Shown here one piece after another: positions 54,181 through 64,000 of a stretch of 64,000 nucleotides of DNA. This DNA is from Nostoc sp. FACHB-280 (GTDB taxonomy: Bacteria; Cyanobacteriota; Cyanobacteriia; Cyanobacteriales; Nostocaceae), in assembly GCF_014697615.1 (NCBI RefSeq), contig NZ_JACJSD010000003.1, forward strand, positions 62,001 through 126,000. Reading direction: 5' to 3'. The position numbers were made by a program, and so were the translations under genes. Positions within the stretch are counted from its first letter, which is position 1, and every line of letters starts with the position of its first letter. The notes beneath the pieces were generated by a model. The model was not told the DNA's origin. It saw nothing but the letters and a program-made list of their open reading frames with translations, and did not search any database.

Positions 54181-55302
54181 TTAATTAGAATTAACCGATT
54201 GAATTTTAATTCTGACAAACAAATTACTCAAGTCCGGTTTACTGCCATCTTGATTGTAGGCGGGGGTAAACTTCTCGTTGCTGAAAAGTTCATTGATTGC
54301 TTGTTGGTAGAGATTTTTTTCGCCTTCGAGGGTGGATGGTTGTATTTCTAGGACTCTTGCTTCTTGAAAGTTACCATTTTGATCAATTACCAAACTGGCT
54401 AAAAGTTGTGCTGGTGCAATTCCTAGTTCGCCATTGAGAGAATTTACAGCTAATGTTTTGATACGGCTTCCCTGGTATTGGGCCAGAACATCAGGTAAAT
54501 CTTTGCTGAGTTGGCGCATTTCCTGATCAGCTAAAGGTACTATAGCGGCTGTTAAGCCAGTTTGTGGAGAAGTCTGAGAATTTGTGCTTGCAGGAGAAGG
54601 AGAAGTCTGGGGATTGTTTTGAGTCGGGGTGTCAGAAGTTGTACCTGTAGAATTTGGAGAGGGATTTCCAATTGGTGTAGAAGGATTTTTCCTTGTTCCT
54701 GTAGTGGAATTGGTTGGTTGATCAGTAGGAAGACTGCTGGGTAACGGTTTTCCTTTACCAAGAACGATTTGTTGGCGACGATTCCAAGGAAGATTCCCAA
54801 CAGGAACTGTCGCTGTACTTCTGGGTTGAGGCTTAGATTTAGTTAAGTCAGGTGTAAAACTGGGTTGCGGTGTTGTTTTCGGTGTGGGTTTTGGCTGCGA
54901 AACTGATTTTTTGACTGAAGGTTTAGTGTTTTTTGGCGAAACCACAGCTTCCCTTTGCTTCAAAATACTGGTATTGGCATCTTGATTTTTGGGTGTAGTT
55001 TTTGCTGTTTCAGTTCTGGCCACAGATTTTGGCGATGAGTTGTTTGGTTTGGGTGAGACTGTCGTCTTAGGTAATGTTGATTTGGCTGTGGGAGAAATTT
55101 CCACAACCTCAATAGGAACAATAGCTTGGCTTTGCGGTGGAAACCACATTCCCAACGCATTAGACGATCGCATCAGCCAGAAAACCAACAAATGTAGGGA
55201 AACTGAACTCAGCGCGACAAATATCCATAAACTGGGAGGATCGCTATGTCGTCGCCAAATTTTGGGCGGAACCGGAGTTTTGTCTGCAACAGGCGTTTTC
55301 AT
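54181..55302 (-). CDS. TonB-like energy transducer protein
   Basis: A 373-residue inner-membrane protein. The short cytoplasmic N terminus (PPKIWRRHSDPPS) is followed by one membrane helix (about 27-47, LWIFVALSSVSLHLLVFWLM), with SVSLH at the position of the TonB transmembrane His motif. A long Pro/Thr/Lys/Ser-rich periplasmic spacer (about 60-250) leads to a C-terminal domain (about 265-373) resembling the TonB fold (LLASLVIDQNGNFQEARVLE; FTPAYNQDGSKPDL). It would couple proton motive force to outer-membrane transport. No ExbB/ExbD or receptor gene is in the window; the nearby beta-barrel does not look like a TonB-dependent receptor. Confidence 0.82.
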   Translation of the reverse strand: MKTPVADKTPVPPKIWRRHSDPPSLWIFVALSSVSLHLLVFWLMRSSNALGMWFPPQSQAIVPIEVVEISPTAKSTLPKTTVSPKPNNSSPKSVARTETAKTTPKNQDANTSILKQREAVVSPKNTKPSVKKSVSQPKPTPKTTPQPSFTPDLTKSKPQPRSTATVPVGNLPWNRRQQIVLGKGKPLPSSLPTDQPTNSTTGTRKNPSTPIGNPSPNSTGTTSDTPTQNNPQTSPSPASTNSQTSPQTGLTAAIVPLADQEMRQLSKDLPDVLAQYQGSRIKTLAVNSLNGELGIAPAQLLASLVIDQNGNFQEARVLEIQPSTLEGEKNLYQQAINELFSNEKFTPAYNQDGSKPDLSNLFVRIKIQSVNSN

Positions 55303-55362
55303 ATCACCAAAGCCAAATATAATCCAAAGTCTTTAGCAAAGCTTAAGGACTCCGTTTGGATC

Positions 55363-58300
55363 TTAGCGATTAACTACTAAATCTGGCGAAACTGCAAAAG
55401 TCAGGACAGTTTCATCAACTCCTTTGAGTTTTAATGGGCTACCTTTGGTAATTTCTTCATCCTGTAAGTAATCTGCCACAGCTGCCGAAACCAAAATCGT
55501 ACCGGGAACAGCGGCAGCTTGCAACCGGGCGGCAATATTTACACTTGGCCCAATGGCAGTATAATCAGCGCGTTCGGCGCTACCAAACATACCGACAACG
55601 GCTGTACCTTGGTGAATTCCACAGCGAAACTGTACGCCAGAACGTCCATCGCTTTCAAATACACCTTGGTCTCGCCAACGCTGGTTTAATTGTCCTAGTG
55701 AACGGTGCATTCCTCTGGCAGTGTTGACAGCGCGACGTACTTGTTCATTCGGGGTGAGTTCTTCTGGCGCTCCATATAAAGCTAAAATTGCATCTCCCAT
55801 GAATTTATCTACAGTGCCGCCATTGTCAAACACGACTTTGGTCATACATTCTAAATATTCATTCAGTAATTCTGCCACCCGTCGAGACCTGAGAGTATTG
55901 GCTAACTGAGTAAACCCAACAATGTCACTAAACAAAACTGTAATTAACCGTGGTTCAGGACGTAAATCTAAAGTTAAATCCCCAGCTGCGGCTTTCTGCA
56001 CCAATACACTGGGTAGAAATCGCTTGAGAACTGATTCTGTCAGATAAGTATTGAGTTCCAAAACCCGTCGTTCATTTTCCTTTAAGGCTAAGAGATTCCT
56101 GACTTCTGCCAGCAGTTCTCGATCGTTAAATGGTTTGGCTAAATAAGCATCTGCACCATGTTCTGTGCTTTCAATGCGAGTTTCTTCGTCTACTTTGGCG
56201 GTGAGCAAAATGATGGGAATTCCTTTTAATTTCTCATCAGAGCGAATCATCCGAATCATTTCTAGCCCTGTTACCAAAGGCATCATCAAGTCTGTGACAA
56301 TTAAGCTGGGGACAATTTCTTGGACTACACCAAATCCTTCATAACCATTACGCGCTGTGTGGACTTGATAGCCGTTGCGGCGAATAATATCAGATACGTA
56401 GGTTCGTAAATCTGGGTTATCGTCAACAACTAAAATTGAGTGACGGCTATTTTGCTGTGTGCTGGAATCTGCCACAGATGGAACCCCCGCCGGATAGTTA
56501 TTGACAGATGAATTCTGATTCAGCAGCACAGATGATACATCTTTTGTGATGTGTTGCAACTTTTCAGTGGTTGGTTCTATCAGTTCCAAATCAGCTAATT
56601 CCACAGTGGCACGGCTGGTGTTTAATTCAGCTGGTGTTTCCAATACTTGATTGATGGGTAGGTGTTCATGCCCAGTCAGCAACCACAATGTAAAAGTAGT
56701 TCCTTCACCGTACACTGAATCTACAGTGATTTTACCGCCGTGCAGTTCTACCAATTCTTTGACTAAGGCCAAACCCAGTCCACTACCTTCATAGGAACGG
56801 TTTTCTGAGCCTTCAGCTTGGCGGAATCGCTCAAATAACATCGGAATCTGCTCTTGAATAATGCCAATTCCTGTGTCTTTGACTTGCAGAATGCAGTATT
56901 CGTTGTGATGTTGCAGTGTAACGCTGATTGTGCCATCTTCTGGTGTAAATTTCATGGCATTTGACAGCAGGTTGTAAACCACTTTGTCAAATTTTTCCAT
57001 ATCTAGGTAAACCTTGGGACAGGCATCAAAATCAGTAGCGAGATGCAGTTGTTTTTTCTCGCAGTAGGGACGAAATGACTCGACAATTTGGCTAACAAAT
57101 TCGACTAAATCACAAGGACGAAAACTCGGTTGCATTCGGCCTGCGTCTAAGCGTTGTAAGTCGAGTAATTGGTTGACTAGCCGCAGCAGACGGCGAGAGT
57201 TGCGTAGAGCGATCGCACTTTGGGCATGAGATAATCCTTCACCAGATGCCACTGCCGATTCTAACGGCCCTTGAATTAAGGTAATTGGGGTGCGGAATTC
57301 GTGGGAGATGTTTTGGAAAAACTCGGTTTTTTGTTTATCTAATTCCAATAAACGCTCGGCTTGTTCACGAGTTTTTTGATAAAGGCGTGACTGCTGTACG
57401 GCGATCGCGGCTTGCGCGGCTACTGCTTTAGCTAGTTCAATATCAGATGATACCCATGTCCGGACTTTTCGCCCTTCCCGTAAAGTAATACTACCAATAC
57501 ATTTGCCATCAGCTAACAAAGGCACAACCATCAGCGATCTGGCTGGCTTTTTCACCGGCAAATCCAAACCCTTCAATTCCAAGGGACAGACACTCATATC
57601 AGAAATGACTATTGGCTCCTGTGTCCGCAAAATTTCTTGCAACAAAGGATTATCTTTAATAGGAGATTTCGTTGAGTAAGGGAAATTTTGAGATATTAAG
57701 TCAAGATTAATATTTAAATTAGAATTCTGCCCTGGTCTGAGTGTATGGTCAGAATGTTGAAAAACATCATATAAACCCACGCACTGAACAGCTTCATCTT
57801 CCTCTGTCCATAAAGACAGCGCACAGCCATCAACTTGTAAGGCTTGCCCTAATTGATGGGTAATTGCAGCAAAAATATCTTGTGGGTCTAAGCTAGAGCG
57901 AATTGCGGTTGTCACTGTATTAATCAGTGCTTCTCTTTTCGCTAAAGCACGTACTTGTTCATAAGCATACGCTTGAGATAAAGCCAGAGCCGCCTGATCT
58001 GCCACCATTGTTACTAGCTGAATTTCTTCACTTCCCCAGAGACGGCACTCGTGACACTGGTGCAGTGCTAGTACTGCTAACAATTCTTGTTGACAAATCA
58101 ATGGTACAACTAAGCTAGAGCAAATATTTGCAGTCGCAAAAGCTTGTCCTCTTTGTTGTAGTTCGGGAACGTCTCCTTGAATGCGCTCATCTGTAGCTAC
58201 ATCGTGAATTACCTGAACTTCACGGGTTTCCCAGACTGTTTGCGCTAATAAAGCAGCTGAAGCCGAGAAGGATGTGGCTGCGGTATCTCCAGAAATTTCT

Positions 58301-58929
58301 GAGATTGTTTCTGTTTGCGTCTGGGGCAGTTTTTGGTAGATAAATCCTTCGTCTGCTAACTGTTCATCTTGAAAAGGACGTAATAGGCAAACATCCACCT
58401 CTAACATGTGACCGACAGTATCGACAATTGCTTGCAAAATTTGCCGATAGTCTAAAGCACTGCGAATTGTATTTGTAACTGTATTCAGCAGCGATTCTTG
58501 ACGCAGGGTACGGGTAAGTTCGCGGGTGCGAGCTTTTAAAACATTGTGGGTATCCAAAGCTTGGCGTACCACTGCTTTGAGTTCTTCAGCTTCCCAGGGT
58601 TTGGTGACATATTTGAATACCTTACCCGCGTTGATGGCTTCTACTAAGTCTTCCACATCAGTGTAGCCAGTCAAAATAATCCGAATAATATCTGGATATT
58701 GAGTTGCTGTCAGGCTCAAAAATTCCGTACCACTCATAATCGGCATCCGCTGATCGGAGATAATCACTGCGACTTCTCCTTCTTCTGCCAGCAGGTCTAG
58801 TGCCGCCGGGCCAGAGGTTGCCCGCAACACCTTATAATCACGATAGAAAGTACGGTAAAGCAAATCTAGGTTGTCTGGTTCGTCATCAACAACCAAAATT
58901 TTCGGCTTACTGTTTACTTGAGATTTCAT
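55363..58929 (-). CDS. cyaC: CyaC-like multidomain adenylate cyclase (REC-GAF-GAF-HK-REC-cyclase)
   Basis: 1188 residues: receiver 1 (about 8-130; KILVVDDEPDNLDLL, SDQRMP, VTKPW), two GAF domains (about 150-320 and 335-525), a histidine kinase with FFQNISHEFRTPITLIQG (His near 542) and HATPase motifs (GSGLGLALVKELVELHGG), receiver 2 (about 835-950; ILVVDDNPDLRTYV, IVTDLMMPL, LAKPF) and a class III cyclase (about 985-1185; VLFSDIVGFTQLANTL, GGTVDKFMGDAILALYGAP). The order and length match CyaC of Anabaena and Spirulina, where phosphotransfer from the kinase to a receiver activates cAMP synthesis. All catalytic residues look intact. It stands alone, followed 60 bp later by the TonB-like gene on the same strand. 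Confidence 0.9.
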   Translation of the reverse strand: MKSQVNSKPKILVVDDEPDNLDLLYRTFYRDYKVLRATSGPAALDLLAEEGEVAVIISDQRMPIMSGTEFLSLTATQYPDIIRIILTGYTDVEDLVEAINAGKVFKYVTKPWEAEELKAVVRQALDTHNVLKARTRELTRTLRQESLLNTVTNTIRSALDYRQILQAIVDTVGHMLEVDVCLLRPFQDEQLADEGFIYQKLPQTQTETISEISGDTAATSFSASAALLAQTVWETREVQVIHDVATDERIQGDVPELQQRGQAFATANICSSLVVPLICQQELLAVLALHQCHECRLWGSEEIQLVTMVADQAALALSQAYAYEQVRALAKREALINTVTTAIRSSLDPQDIFAAITHQLGQALQVDGCALSLWTEEDEAVQCVGLYDVFQHSDHTLRPGQNSNLNINLDLISQNFPYSTKSPIKDNPLLQEILRTQEPIVISDMSVCPLELKGLDLPVKKPARSLMVVPLLADGKCIGSITLREGRKVRTWVSSDIELAKAVAAQAAIAVQQSRLYQKTREQAERLLELDKQKTEFFQNISHEFRTPITLIQGPLESAVASGEGLSHAQSAIALRNSRRLLRLVNQLLDLQRLDAGRMQPSFRPCDLVEFVSQIVESFRPYCEKKQLHLATDFDACPKVYLDMEKFDKVVYNLLSNAMKFTPEDGTISVTLQHHNEYCILQVKDTGIGIIQEQIPMLFERFRQAEGSENRSYEGSGLGLALVKELVELHGGKITVDSVYGEGTTFTLWLLTGHEHLPINQVLETPAELNTSRATVELADLELIEPTTEKLQHITKDVSSVLLNQNSSVNNYPAGVPSVADSSTQQNSRHSILVVDDNPDLRTYVSDIIRRNGYQVHTARNGYEGFGVVQEIVPSLIVTDLMMPLVTGLEMIRMIRSDEKLKGIPIILLTAKVDEETRIESTEHGADAYLAKPFNDRELLAEVRNLLALKENERRVLELNTYLTESVLKRFLPSVLVQKAAAGDLTLDLRPEPRLITVLFSDIVGFTQLANTLRSRRVAELLNEYLECMTKVVFDNGGTVDKFMGDAILALYGAPEELTPNEQVRRAVNTARGMHRSLGQLNQRWRDQGVFESDGRSGVQFRCGIHQGTAVVGMFGSAERADYTAIGPSVNIAARLQAAAVPGTILVSAAVADYLQDEEITKGSPLKLKGVDETVLTFAVSPDLVVNR

Positions 58930-59822
58930 GCACCGCTTTCCTGCTGCAACAGCAGTTGAATAAAGAATAATCTGCTCAAGAGGTAATTTTTCTGAATCAG
59001 GTAAGAGCAGAGCATTTTGCCCAATCGGGTTTTCTGGCTACACAAATGCTGGGTGTAAGAGTATCTACTCACAGTAATTAGCCTCAATATGTGGTAATGT
59101 TTGCCACTCGCTCTGATACAGCACAGTTGTTGGGGTGGTTAGTTTTTGTACTACAGAGTAGATGCTTGCTTTTCAAGTCTTGTTTCACCTCCTGTGAAAA
59201 CTTTTGCTGATGAGATACAACGTTCAGGTCTGGTGGAAAAGCTAACTGAAGCTGCATATTAAGTTTGCCCTTTGTCGCTGCTGTAATAACATTTGCAGGT
59301 AAATTTTATTTATGTTGGTCATAGGAGAGTGAGCTAGGTCACAACGATGAGTGTTGAAGGCAAAGTATACTATTAGACTAATTATTTGTTCTAATTTAGC
59401 AATCATAACCACCAGTTAGAAAAGTGACATGGGGCTGTCACAGATTAATGCTGCTTTAACTATTACAGCATGTACTTAGTTTATCTAGGCGATCGCCAAA
59501 AAAATAACTGCATTATTATTCCAAATGTTTTTGGGCAATTTTTTCAGTATAAATACGGTAAAAATATAAGTCTAAACTTTTATATCGCTAATAAGTTATA
59601 TAGTAACTAAGCACTCATTTCTCCTAAAAATGTAGTTCAAAACTTGACGTTATTGGTTGCCCAAAATGATGCTAAGTGTGTTATTAACTTACAGAAGAAC
59701 CTCAGCTACCGAAATAATTTTCGGATATGCCAGTAAATAAAACAATTGTATTGAAGGTAGCAAACGGTGTTTTAGAATATTTGAGAAAATTTTTGTAAAA
59801 TACAATTAATAATAAACTAGCC
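58930..59822. other. Intergenic region upstream of the cyclase gene
   Basis: 893 bp between divergent genes, with no open frame worth reporting. AT content rises toward the acetyltransferase gene. I see no tRNA-like structure, terminator or known riboswitch core. Confidence 0.5.
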
Positions 59823-60440
59823 TTGACATCCTGGTTTTTTGACCCATCTCACGAACAACCACTAACATCAGCCGCAGAGCAAGCTGCTCAACAATTCCAA
59901 ATTCGTGCAGCTACAACTAGTGATTTAACAGCTATTTCCCAGATTATTGCAGAAAGTTTTCACTCCCAAACCGGTTTCTGGGGATGGGCGTTTCCCTTGT
60001 TACGTTTGGGTATTTACGAAGACTTCAGAAATCGTTTATCTTCACCTGCGCCCCATCATATTTGTTTAGTTGCTGTTCACACTACTGTGACTGGTGCTAA
60101 TAATTTAGTGGGAACTGTAGAATTGGGACTGCGTTTCCCTGATTCATGGAGAAAAAATGGCAGAAGTTTTATTTATCTGTCTAATCTAGCTGTTGACCAA
60201 AAATATCGGCGGCATGGTGTAGCTTCAAAGTTACTGCTGAGTTGCGAAAAACTTTGTCAGGAATGGGGTTTTCAAGATTTATATCTCCATGTTTTAGAAG
60301 ATAACCATCAGGCAAGACAGTTGTATTGCAAATTAGGTTACAAGATGTGTCAGGTAGAATCCAATTGGACTTTTTTCTTCCTCCAGCAATCTCGTCAAAT
60401 CTTATTGCATAAATGCTTACCGCCAAATTCAGCCTGTTGA
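59823..60440 (+). CDS. GNAT family N-acetyltransferase
   Basis: A 205-residue acetyltransferase. The GNAT core begins QIRAATTSDLTAISQIIAES (about residue 27). The acetyl-CoA binding motif A is FIYLSNLAVDQKYRRHGVAS (about 117-136), with the R-x-x-G-x-A pyrophosphate loop, and the C-terminal strand is LYLHVLEDNHQARQLYCKLG. The frame has no ATG before the core, so the start is taken as TTG at 59823; this start is uncertain and a nearby alternative is possible. The acceptor substrate is unknown. Related cyanobacterial and plastid proteins act on N-terminal or lysine amines, which is only a hint. Confidence 0.88.
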   Translation: MTSWFFDPSHEQPLTSAAEQAAQQFQIRAATTSDLTAISQIIAESFHSQTGFWGWAFPLLRLGIYEDFRNRLSSPAPHHICLVAVHTTVTGANNLVGTVELGLRFPDSWRKNGRSFIYLSNLAVDQKYRRHGVASKLLLSCEKLCQEWGFQDLYLHVLEDNHQARQLYCKLGYKMCQVESNWTFFFLQQSRQILLHKCLPPNSAC

Positions 60441-61287
60441 CTGTTGAATTCTGAACCAGAAATTGCCATGAATATATTTTAAGCTATGGCAGAAAGATGG
60501 AGCGATCGCAGTTTGAAGCGTAATTTTCTTATACATATTCTTCTCTAGCTAGGATCAAACACCCAAGAGTTTTAACCTACGCTTTAATTCTAAGTTGGTT
60601 TTTAATCGTCAAAACTGTATCATCGCCAAATTCAATTACACTGAATTTTGGATTAAGGATAAAGTTATTTTTATATAAATTTCACTAAAATATATTTAGT
60701 TATATATTCAAATTTATATTTGATTTCTGAAAAAAGTATTACTTAACAAAATACTCTTGACTACTCCCAACTCCCAATCTGCATAGATAATTTCAAAAAT
60801 CAAACCGGATTACTATAGTAATAATCATATTTTATCTAAATCACTTGGAAAAACAGAAAATAGAAAATATAGCCTAGGTTTACTTGCTACTGTGAGACAA
60901 AATGCTTTATATTTTTAAATGATTTAAAATCACAACTTATCCTTATTTAATCAACGCAGAATCTCAAATCTTCAATATACAATATTGACTATGTTGAAGC
61001 CATCGGTAAAATTACGCTAAATAAATTATTCCTCATAATAACTTTGTATTCATTTTCTTCATCTTTATAAAAACTTTAATTTTTTGATAGTTTAGTTGGA
61101 AGACAAATTCAGCCATATCTCATAAAATATGGTTACATAACTACTGAGTAGGATCTAATTCATCTCTGTTATTAAATTGAAAAAAAGTTCTTGATAGTAA
61201 GATAACCAAAAAAACTAATTTGATTTAACACCAAGTTACTGCTTGACGTGCATCAAACTACCAAATTATTCAAAAGTTATAGAAAAC
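60441..61287. other. AT-rich intergenic region
   Basis: 847 bp, notably AT-rich between about 60660 and 61230, with a HIP1-related GCGATCGC near 60500. No gene, RNA structure or repeat family seen elsewhere in the window was recognised. The open frame before the next gene begins with TTG at 61243, but the ATG at 61288 is preferred. Confidence 0.5.
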
Positions 61288-61842
61288 ATGGATAGCGAAC
61301 AGCCAACGCGCTATCAAACTGCTATGGTATCAACTTATTACCCTGAAACCAGTTTTCTGAACCATCTTGTTATGCCAGATGGAACTGAGCAATCCTGCGG
61401 CTCGGATACTTTAAACCTTCTGCATAGCGGAAAAGTTTTTATTGTTAATAGTCGAAAGCGAAATGGGTTAATACTTTTTAAACAATACCACGCCGAATTT
61501 GCTGGCCCGGGGGCAGCTGTTGGTGGAGAATATGACAGTGATTGCCAAATGGTTCTGCCCATCGGCAATTTATCATTATTAGATCCCGAATCGTATGAAG
61601 AACGTCAGAAAGCCTATTTAATTCGGCGACAATGGATTCGTTTAATTAAGCAAATTACCGAAAATCCTGTGCCGCAACAGCGAGTCCAAAAGATTTTAGA
61701 TCAGTTTGACCAATATTTTCCACCAGAAATAGTGGCTGATTTACCGGATGCAGCCTTTGCGCTTTTAGTGGGTGTCTTTCCTCAAACTGTAGGGATAGTA
61801 CGTCGTTTTGGTAGTGAAGTTGATGGCAGATTTAATTACTAG
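61288..61842 (+). CDS. Conserved hypothetical protein
   Basis: I do not recognise the family. From the ATG at 61288 (MDSEQPTRYQTAMVST) it has 184 residues, no signal peptide and no membrane segment. Aromatic and charged residues alternate as in a soluble globular protein (FIVNSRKRNGLILFKQYHAE; RRQWIRLIKQITENPVPQQR). Two motifs stand out: AGPGAAVGGEYDSD and the end LLVGVFPQTVGIVRRFGSEV. It is flanked by a long gap upstream and converges with hisC. Codon use and composition match neighbouring genes, so it is probably real. Confidence 0.7.
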   Translation: MDSEQPTRYQTAMVSTYYPETSFLNHLVMPDGTEQSCGSDTLNLLHSGKVFIVNSRKRNGLILFKQYHAEFAGPGAAVGGEYDSDCQMVLPIGNLSLLDPESYEERQKAYLIRRQWIRLIKQITENPVPQQRVQKILDQFDQYFPPEIVADLPDAAFALLVGVFPQTVGIVRRFGSEVDGRFNY

Positions 61843-61901
61843 CCATAACATAATATTGAGTCTGGATGACTTACGAGGCAGTATTTTTTACTTGAGCATA
61901 G

Positions 61902-63050
61902 TTAAGATTCAAAATTTGCCATAGCAGCTTGTAGTCTTTCCCAGGTACGGGAATTTTCTGCGGGAGTCCCAATTGTGATTCGTAATGCCTCACTCAGTAG
62001 CCGAACAAGAGTTCCAGAGTTGCTGAGTTGTTGATGTAAACTTTGTAAGGTAAGATTTTTGGCAACAGAACTATTGGGGTTGAGACGCACATAAAGAAAG
62101 TTAGCTGCGCTGTCTGCTACTTGTAAGGCGGGATGTTGTGCCAAAATTGCAATCAGCCTGTCACGCTCATTGAGAGTTTGCGTAACTGAACTCAGTAAAA
62201 GTTGGCGATTTTGTAAAGCTACTAACGCAGCGGCTAGTGAAAAGCTAGGAAGATTATAAGGCAAGCGGACTTTCTCTAAAATAGCGATCGCTTCTGGATG
62301 AGCAACACAATAACCCACACGCAATGCAGCTAAACGGAAAGCTTTAGAAAAAGTTCGTAGTATTATCCAATTGGGACGCTGTGCCAATTCCCCGACTAAA
62401 GTATTTTGGCTAAACTCAAAGTAAGCTTCATCAATTACTACTAAAATTTCCTCTGGTAAACTTCTCAGCCATACTAATTCTGCCGCAGTGAGTGGATTAG
62501 CCGTGGGAGAATTGGGATGTACAACAAAAACTACTCGAATTGGTGGATTTTGCGTTTGGGTAATGGCTGTTTGTGCTGCTTTTAGGTCAATCTCAAAGTT
62601 TGTTTCATCTCTGCCTACTGTCACCACTTTTATACCCAAGGTTTGAGCTAAAATCCCATACATAGAAAAAGTGGGATTGGCAACTAAAATTGAACCTTCA
62701 CCTCTAAGACAGGTGGCAATTAATAAAGAACGAATTAGTTCATCAGAACCATTACCCACAGAAATATTAGCCGCAGTCAACGCTGATGAAGCAAGATTAG
62801 CTGATTCATTGACATATTCTGCGATCGCATCTTTGAGTGACTCATGACCACCATCAGGATAGCGATTGGTTTCTATAACTTGCTGATATGTCCAGGCTAA
62901 TTTCTCTTTGAGTTCAGCGGGCAAATCATAAGGGCTTTCATTGGTATCCAGTCGATCAAACTGTGTGGCGACTGGTTCTGCTGTATTACTGCTAGGGTGA
63001 GGTTTATAAGCCGTAAATTGGGCTAAATCTGACCGGATAAAAGGAAGCAT
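61902..63050 (-). CDS. hisC: Histidinol-phosphate aminotransferase
   Basis: A 382-residue fold-type I PLP aminotransferase that converts imidazole acetol-phosphate to histidinol-phosphate in histidine synthesis. Key sites: [15 protein letters not shown] near the N terminus, [31 protein letters not shown] for the cofactor phosphate, [23 protein letters not shown], and the PLP lysine in [16 protein letters not shown]. The C-terminal [13 protein letters not shown] carries the substrate-phosphate arginine. It is transcribed in the same direction as the esterase upstream of it (79 bp gap), possibly as one unit. Confidence 0.95.
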   Translation of the reverse strand: MLPFIRSDLAQFTAYKPHPSSNTAEPVATQFDRLDTNESPYDLPAELKEKLAWTYQQVIETNRYPDGGHESLKDAIAEYVNESANLASSALTAANISVGNGSDELIRSLLIATCLRGEGSILVANPTFSMYGILAQTLGIKVVTVGRDETNFEIDLKAAQTAITQTQNPPIRVVFVVHPNSPTANPLTAAELVWLRSLPEEILVVIDEAYFEFSQNTLVGELAQRPNWIILRTFSKAFRLAALRVGYCVAHPEAIAILEKVRLPYNLPSFSLAAALVALQNRQLLLSSVTQTLNERDRLIAILAQHPALQVADSAANFLYVRLNPNSSVAKNLTLQSLHQQLSNSGTLVRLLSEALRITIGTPAENSRTWERLQAAMANFES

Positions 63051-63129
63051 AATTTTTAGTTGATAGTCATTAGTGATTTGTTCTTCTGACTAAGAAAGTG
63101 CTTGACGGTAGGTTTCATATTTTACCGCT

Positions 63130-63780
63130 TTACGGTAACTGACAGAAGAGGCGAATTGCTTGCCAAATTTCTTCTGTGACATTGCCTAAAGCATGATCAC
63201 TCTCCAGTTCTATTAACTTTACCCAAGGACGAGAGTTTGCAAATTTACGACTAGCTGTAATTGGAATCACCTCATCTTGTTTACCGTGCAGAATCAGTGT
63301 TGGTAATGGACGCTGCAACATATCCTCTTGATATTGCTGGGCATCTGTTACGAAATCATAACTTAGAGGCTGCGATCGCTCTTCCCCATAGTGGTAAACC
63401 ATGAGATAGTTTTCTTGTTGCCAACGCTTCATCGCTTCATCTCCTAGCTTCGGCAACCAATGAGATAAAAAGCCAAAAGCGGGTGCTAACAAAATTAAGC
63501 GTTGCACTTGCTGGTATTGTTCTGCCAAATAAGCAGAGACCAAACCACCTAAACTAGAACCGATTAATGTAACTGGTTTTGAATTATCAAGGAGTGCTGC
63601 TACTTGATTGATTTGGCGGGTAATGGTCAACTGGGAAAAATCACCAGCATTGAGATCAGGGATATTTGGCTGTATGGAAATTTGATGAAAGCGATCGCCC
63701 ATCGCCTGGGCTTTGGCAGATTTTGGGCTAGAAGCAAACCCATGAAGATAGATGTATTGCCAGTCCGGGAAGAAGTTCAT
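63130..63780 (-). CDS. YqiA/YcfP-like alpha/beta hydrolase (esterase)
   Basis: A 216-residue small esterase-fold protein. It begins with YIYLHGFASSPKSAKAQAM, the family signature around the oxyanion region. The nucleophile elbow is GSSLGGLVSAYLAEQY (Ser in GSSLGG near residue 76), the acid is in LILHGKQDEVIP, and the His is in ELESDHALGNV, so the triad is complete. The length fits UPF0227/YqiA-type proteins. The substrate is unknown. It lies upstream of hisC on the same strand; the functional link, if any, is unclear. Confidence 0.88.
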   Translation of the reverse strand: MNFFPDWQYIYLHGFASSPKSAKAQAMGDRFHQISIQPNIPDLNAGDFSQLTITRQINQVAALLDNSKPVTLIGSSLGGLVSAYLAEQYQQVQRLILLAPAFGFLSHWLPKLGDEAMKRWQQENYLMVYHYGEERSQPLSYDFVTDAQQYQEDMLQRPLPTLILHGKQDEVIPITASRKFANSRPWVKLIELESDHALGNVTEEIWQAIRLFCQLP

Positions 63781-63837
63781 AAGTTAATTGTCATTTAAAT
63801 TGCACTATTGTTAATGGTAAATAAAGCTCTAAACCTT

Positions 63838-63970
63838 CTCCCTTACACCCGTCACGCCAGTCGCTACTCTGCGAGAAGCCACGCAGAGCGCGTCTACAAG
63901 TCGGGAAACCCAACAACAGTTGCGACAACGGAGGTAACTTTTGCAACGCGCTGGCTCCCCTGCGGACTCA
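63838..63970. repeat. Dispersed repeat at the right edge
   Basis: A GC-richer block containing GCGAGAAGCCACGCAGAGCG, then GTCTACAAGTCGGGAAACCC and AACAACGGAGG-like repetitive sequence. It resembles the mosaic repeats common between genes in Nostoc-type genomes. It is non-coding in all frames I checked and ends before the window edge. Confidence 0.5.
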
Positions 63971-64000
63971 ATATGCTTTCTTAAATGTTTAACAGCTTAG

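Overview
The window is chromosomal DNA of a filamentous, Nostoc/Anabaena-type cyanobacterium. The evidence is the very frequent HIP1 octamer (GCGATCGC), GC near 40 %, heptamer-type short tandem repeats, XisH/XisI-type genes, several giant hybrid Ser/Thr-His kinases of the HstK kind, and a CyaC-like adenylate cyclase. Housekeeping genes (leuA, pyrD, glmU, hisC, a tRNA-Gly) lie among signalling and accessory genes.

Layout. 1-4.2 kb: TetR regulator, Uma2-family protein, leuA, NYN-domain protein. 5.2-7.5 kb: CHASE2-Ser/Thr kinase. 7.5-8.2 kb: xisI and a frameshifted xisH. 8.3-10.8 kb: the most unusual locus, a bacterial Ro60 orthologue (rsr, TROVE + vWA) with five tRNA-like RNA genes on the same strand, four upstream and one downstream. 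Each carries a 35-52 nt hairpin module resembling a Ro60-binding Y RNA stem. In three of them the module sits at exactly the same point of an otherwise well-paired anticodon stem. I read these as tRNA-mimicking Y RNAs (YrlA-like). 11.1-17.3 kb: membrane-anchored HTH-like protein, pyrD, GAF sensor, alpha/beta hydrolase.

17.5-43.6 kb is a signalling island: four paralogous 1790-1977 residue proteins (Ser/Thr kinase - AAA ATPase - TPR-like helical region - GAF [- PAS] - histidine kinase), one inverted relative to the others, followed by an 840-residue multi-PAS histidine kinase only 5 bp after the last. Two of the giants share a perfectly identical 1.19 kb tract, which indicates recent duplication or gene conversion. 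All four have a similar GGGAAWAMTAAW-like box 37-42 bp before their start codons.

43.7-50.6 kb: DUF2256 mini-protein, isoaspartyl peptidase/asparaginase, glmU, HD-GYP response regulator, MnmC-like methyltransferase, rhodanese. 50.7-55.3 kb is an envelope group: outer-membrane beta-barrel, FecR-domain protein with a long Gly-Asn-Pro-Gly repeat, tRNA-Gly(UCC), TonB-like protein. 55.4-58.9 kb: CyaC-like cyclase. 59.8-63.8 kb: GNAT acetyltransferase, unknown conserved protein, hisC, YqiA-like esterase. Dispersed repeats and MITE-like remnants occupy many of the intergenic gaps.

All identifications rest on reading motifs and comparing copies within the window. No database or folding program was run.
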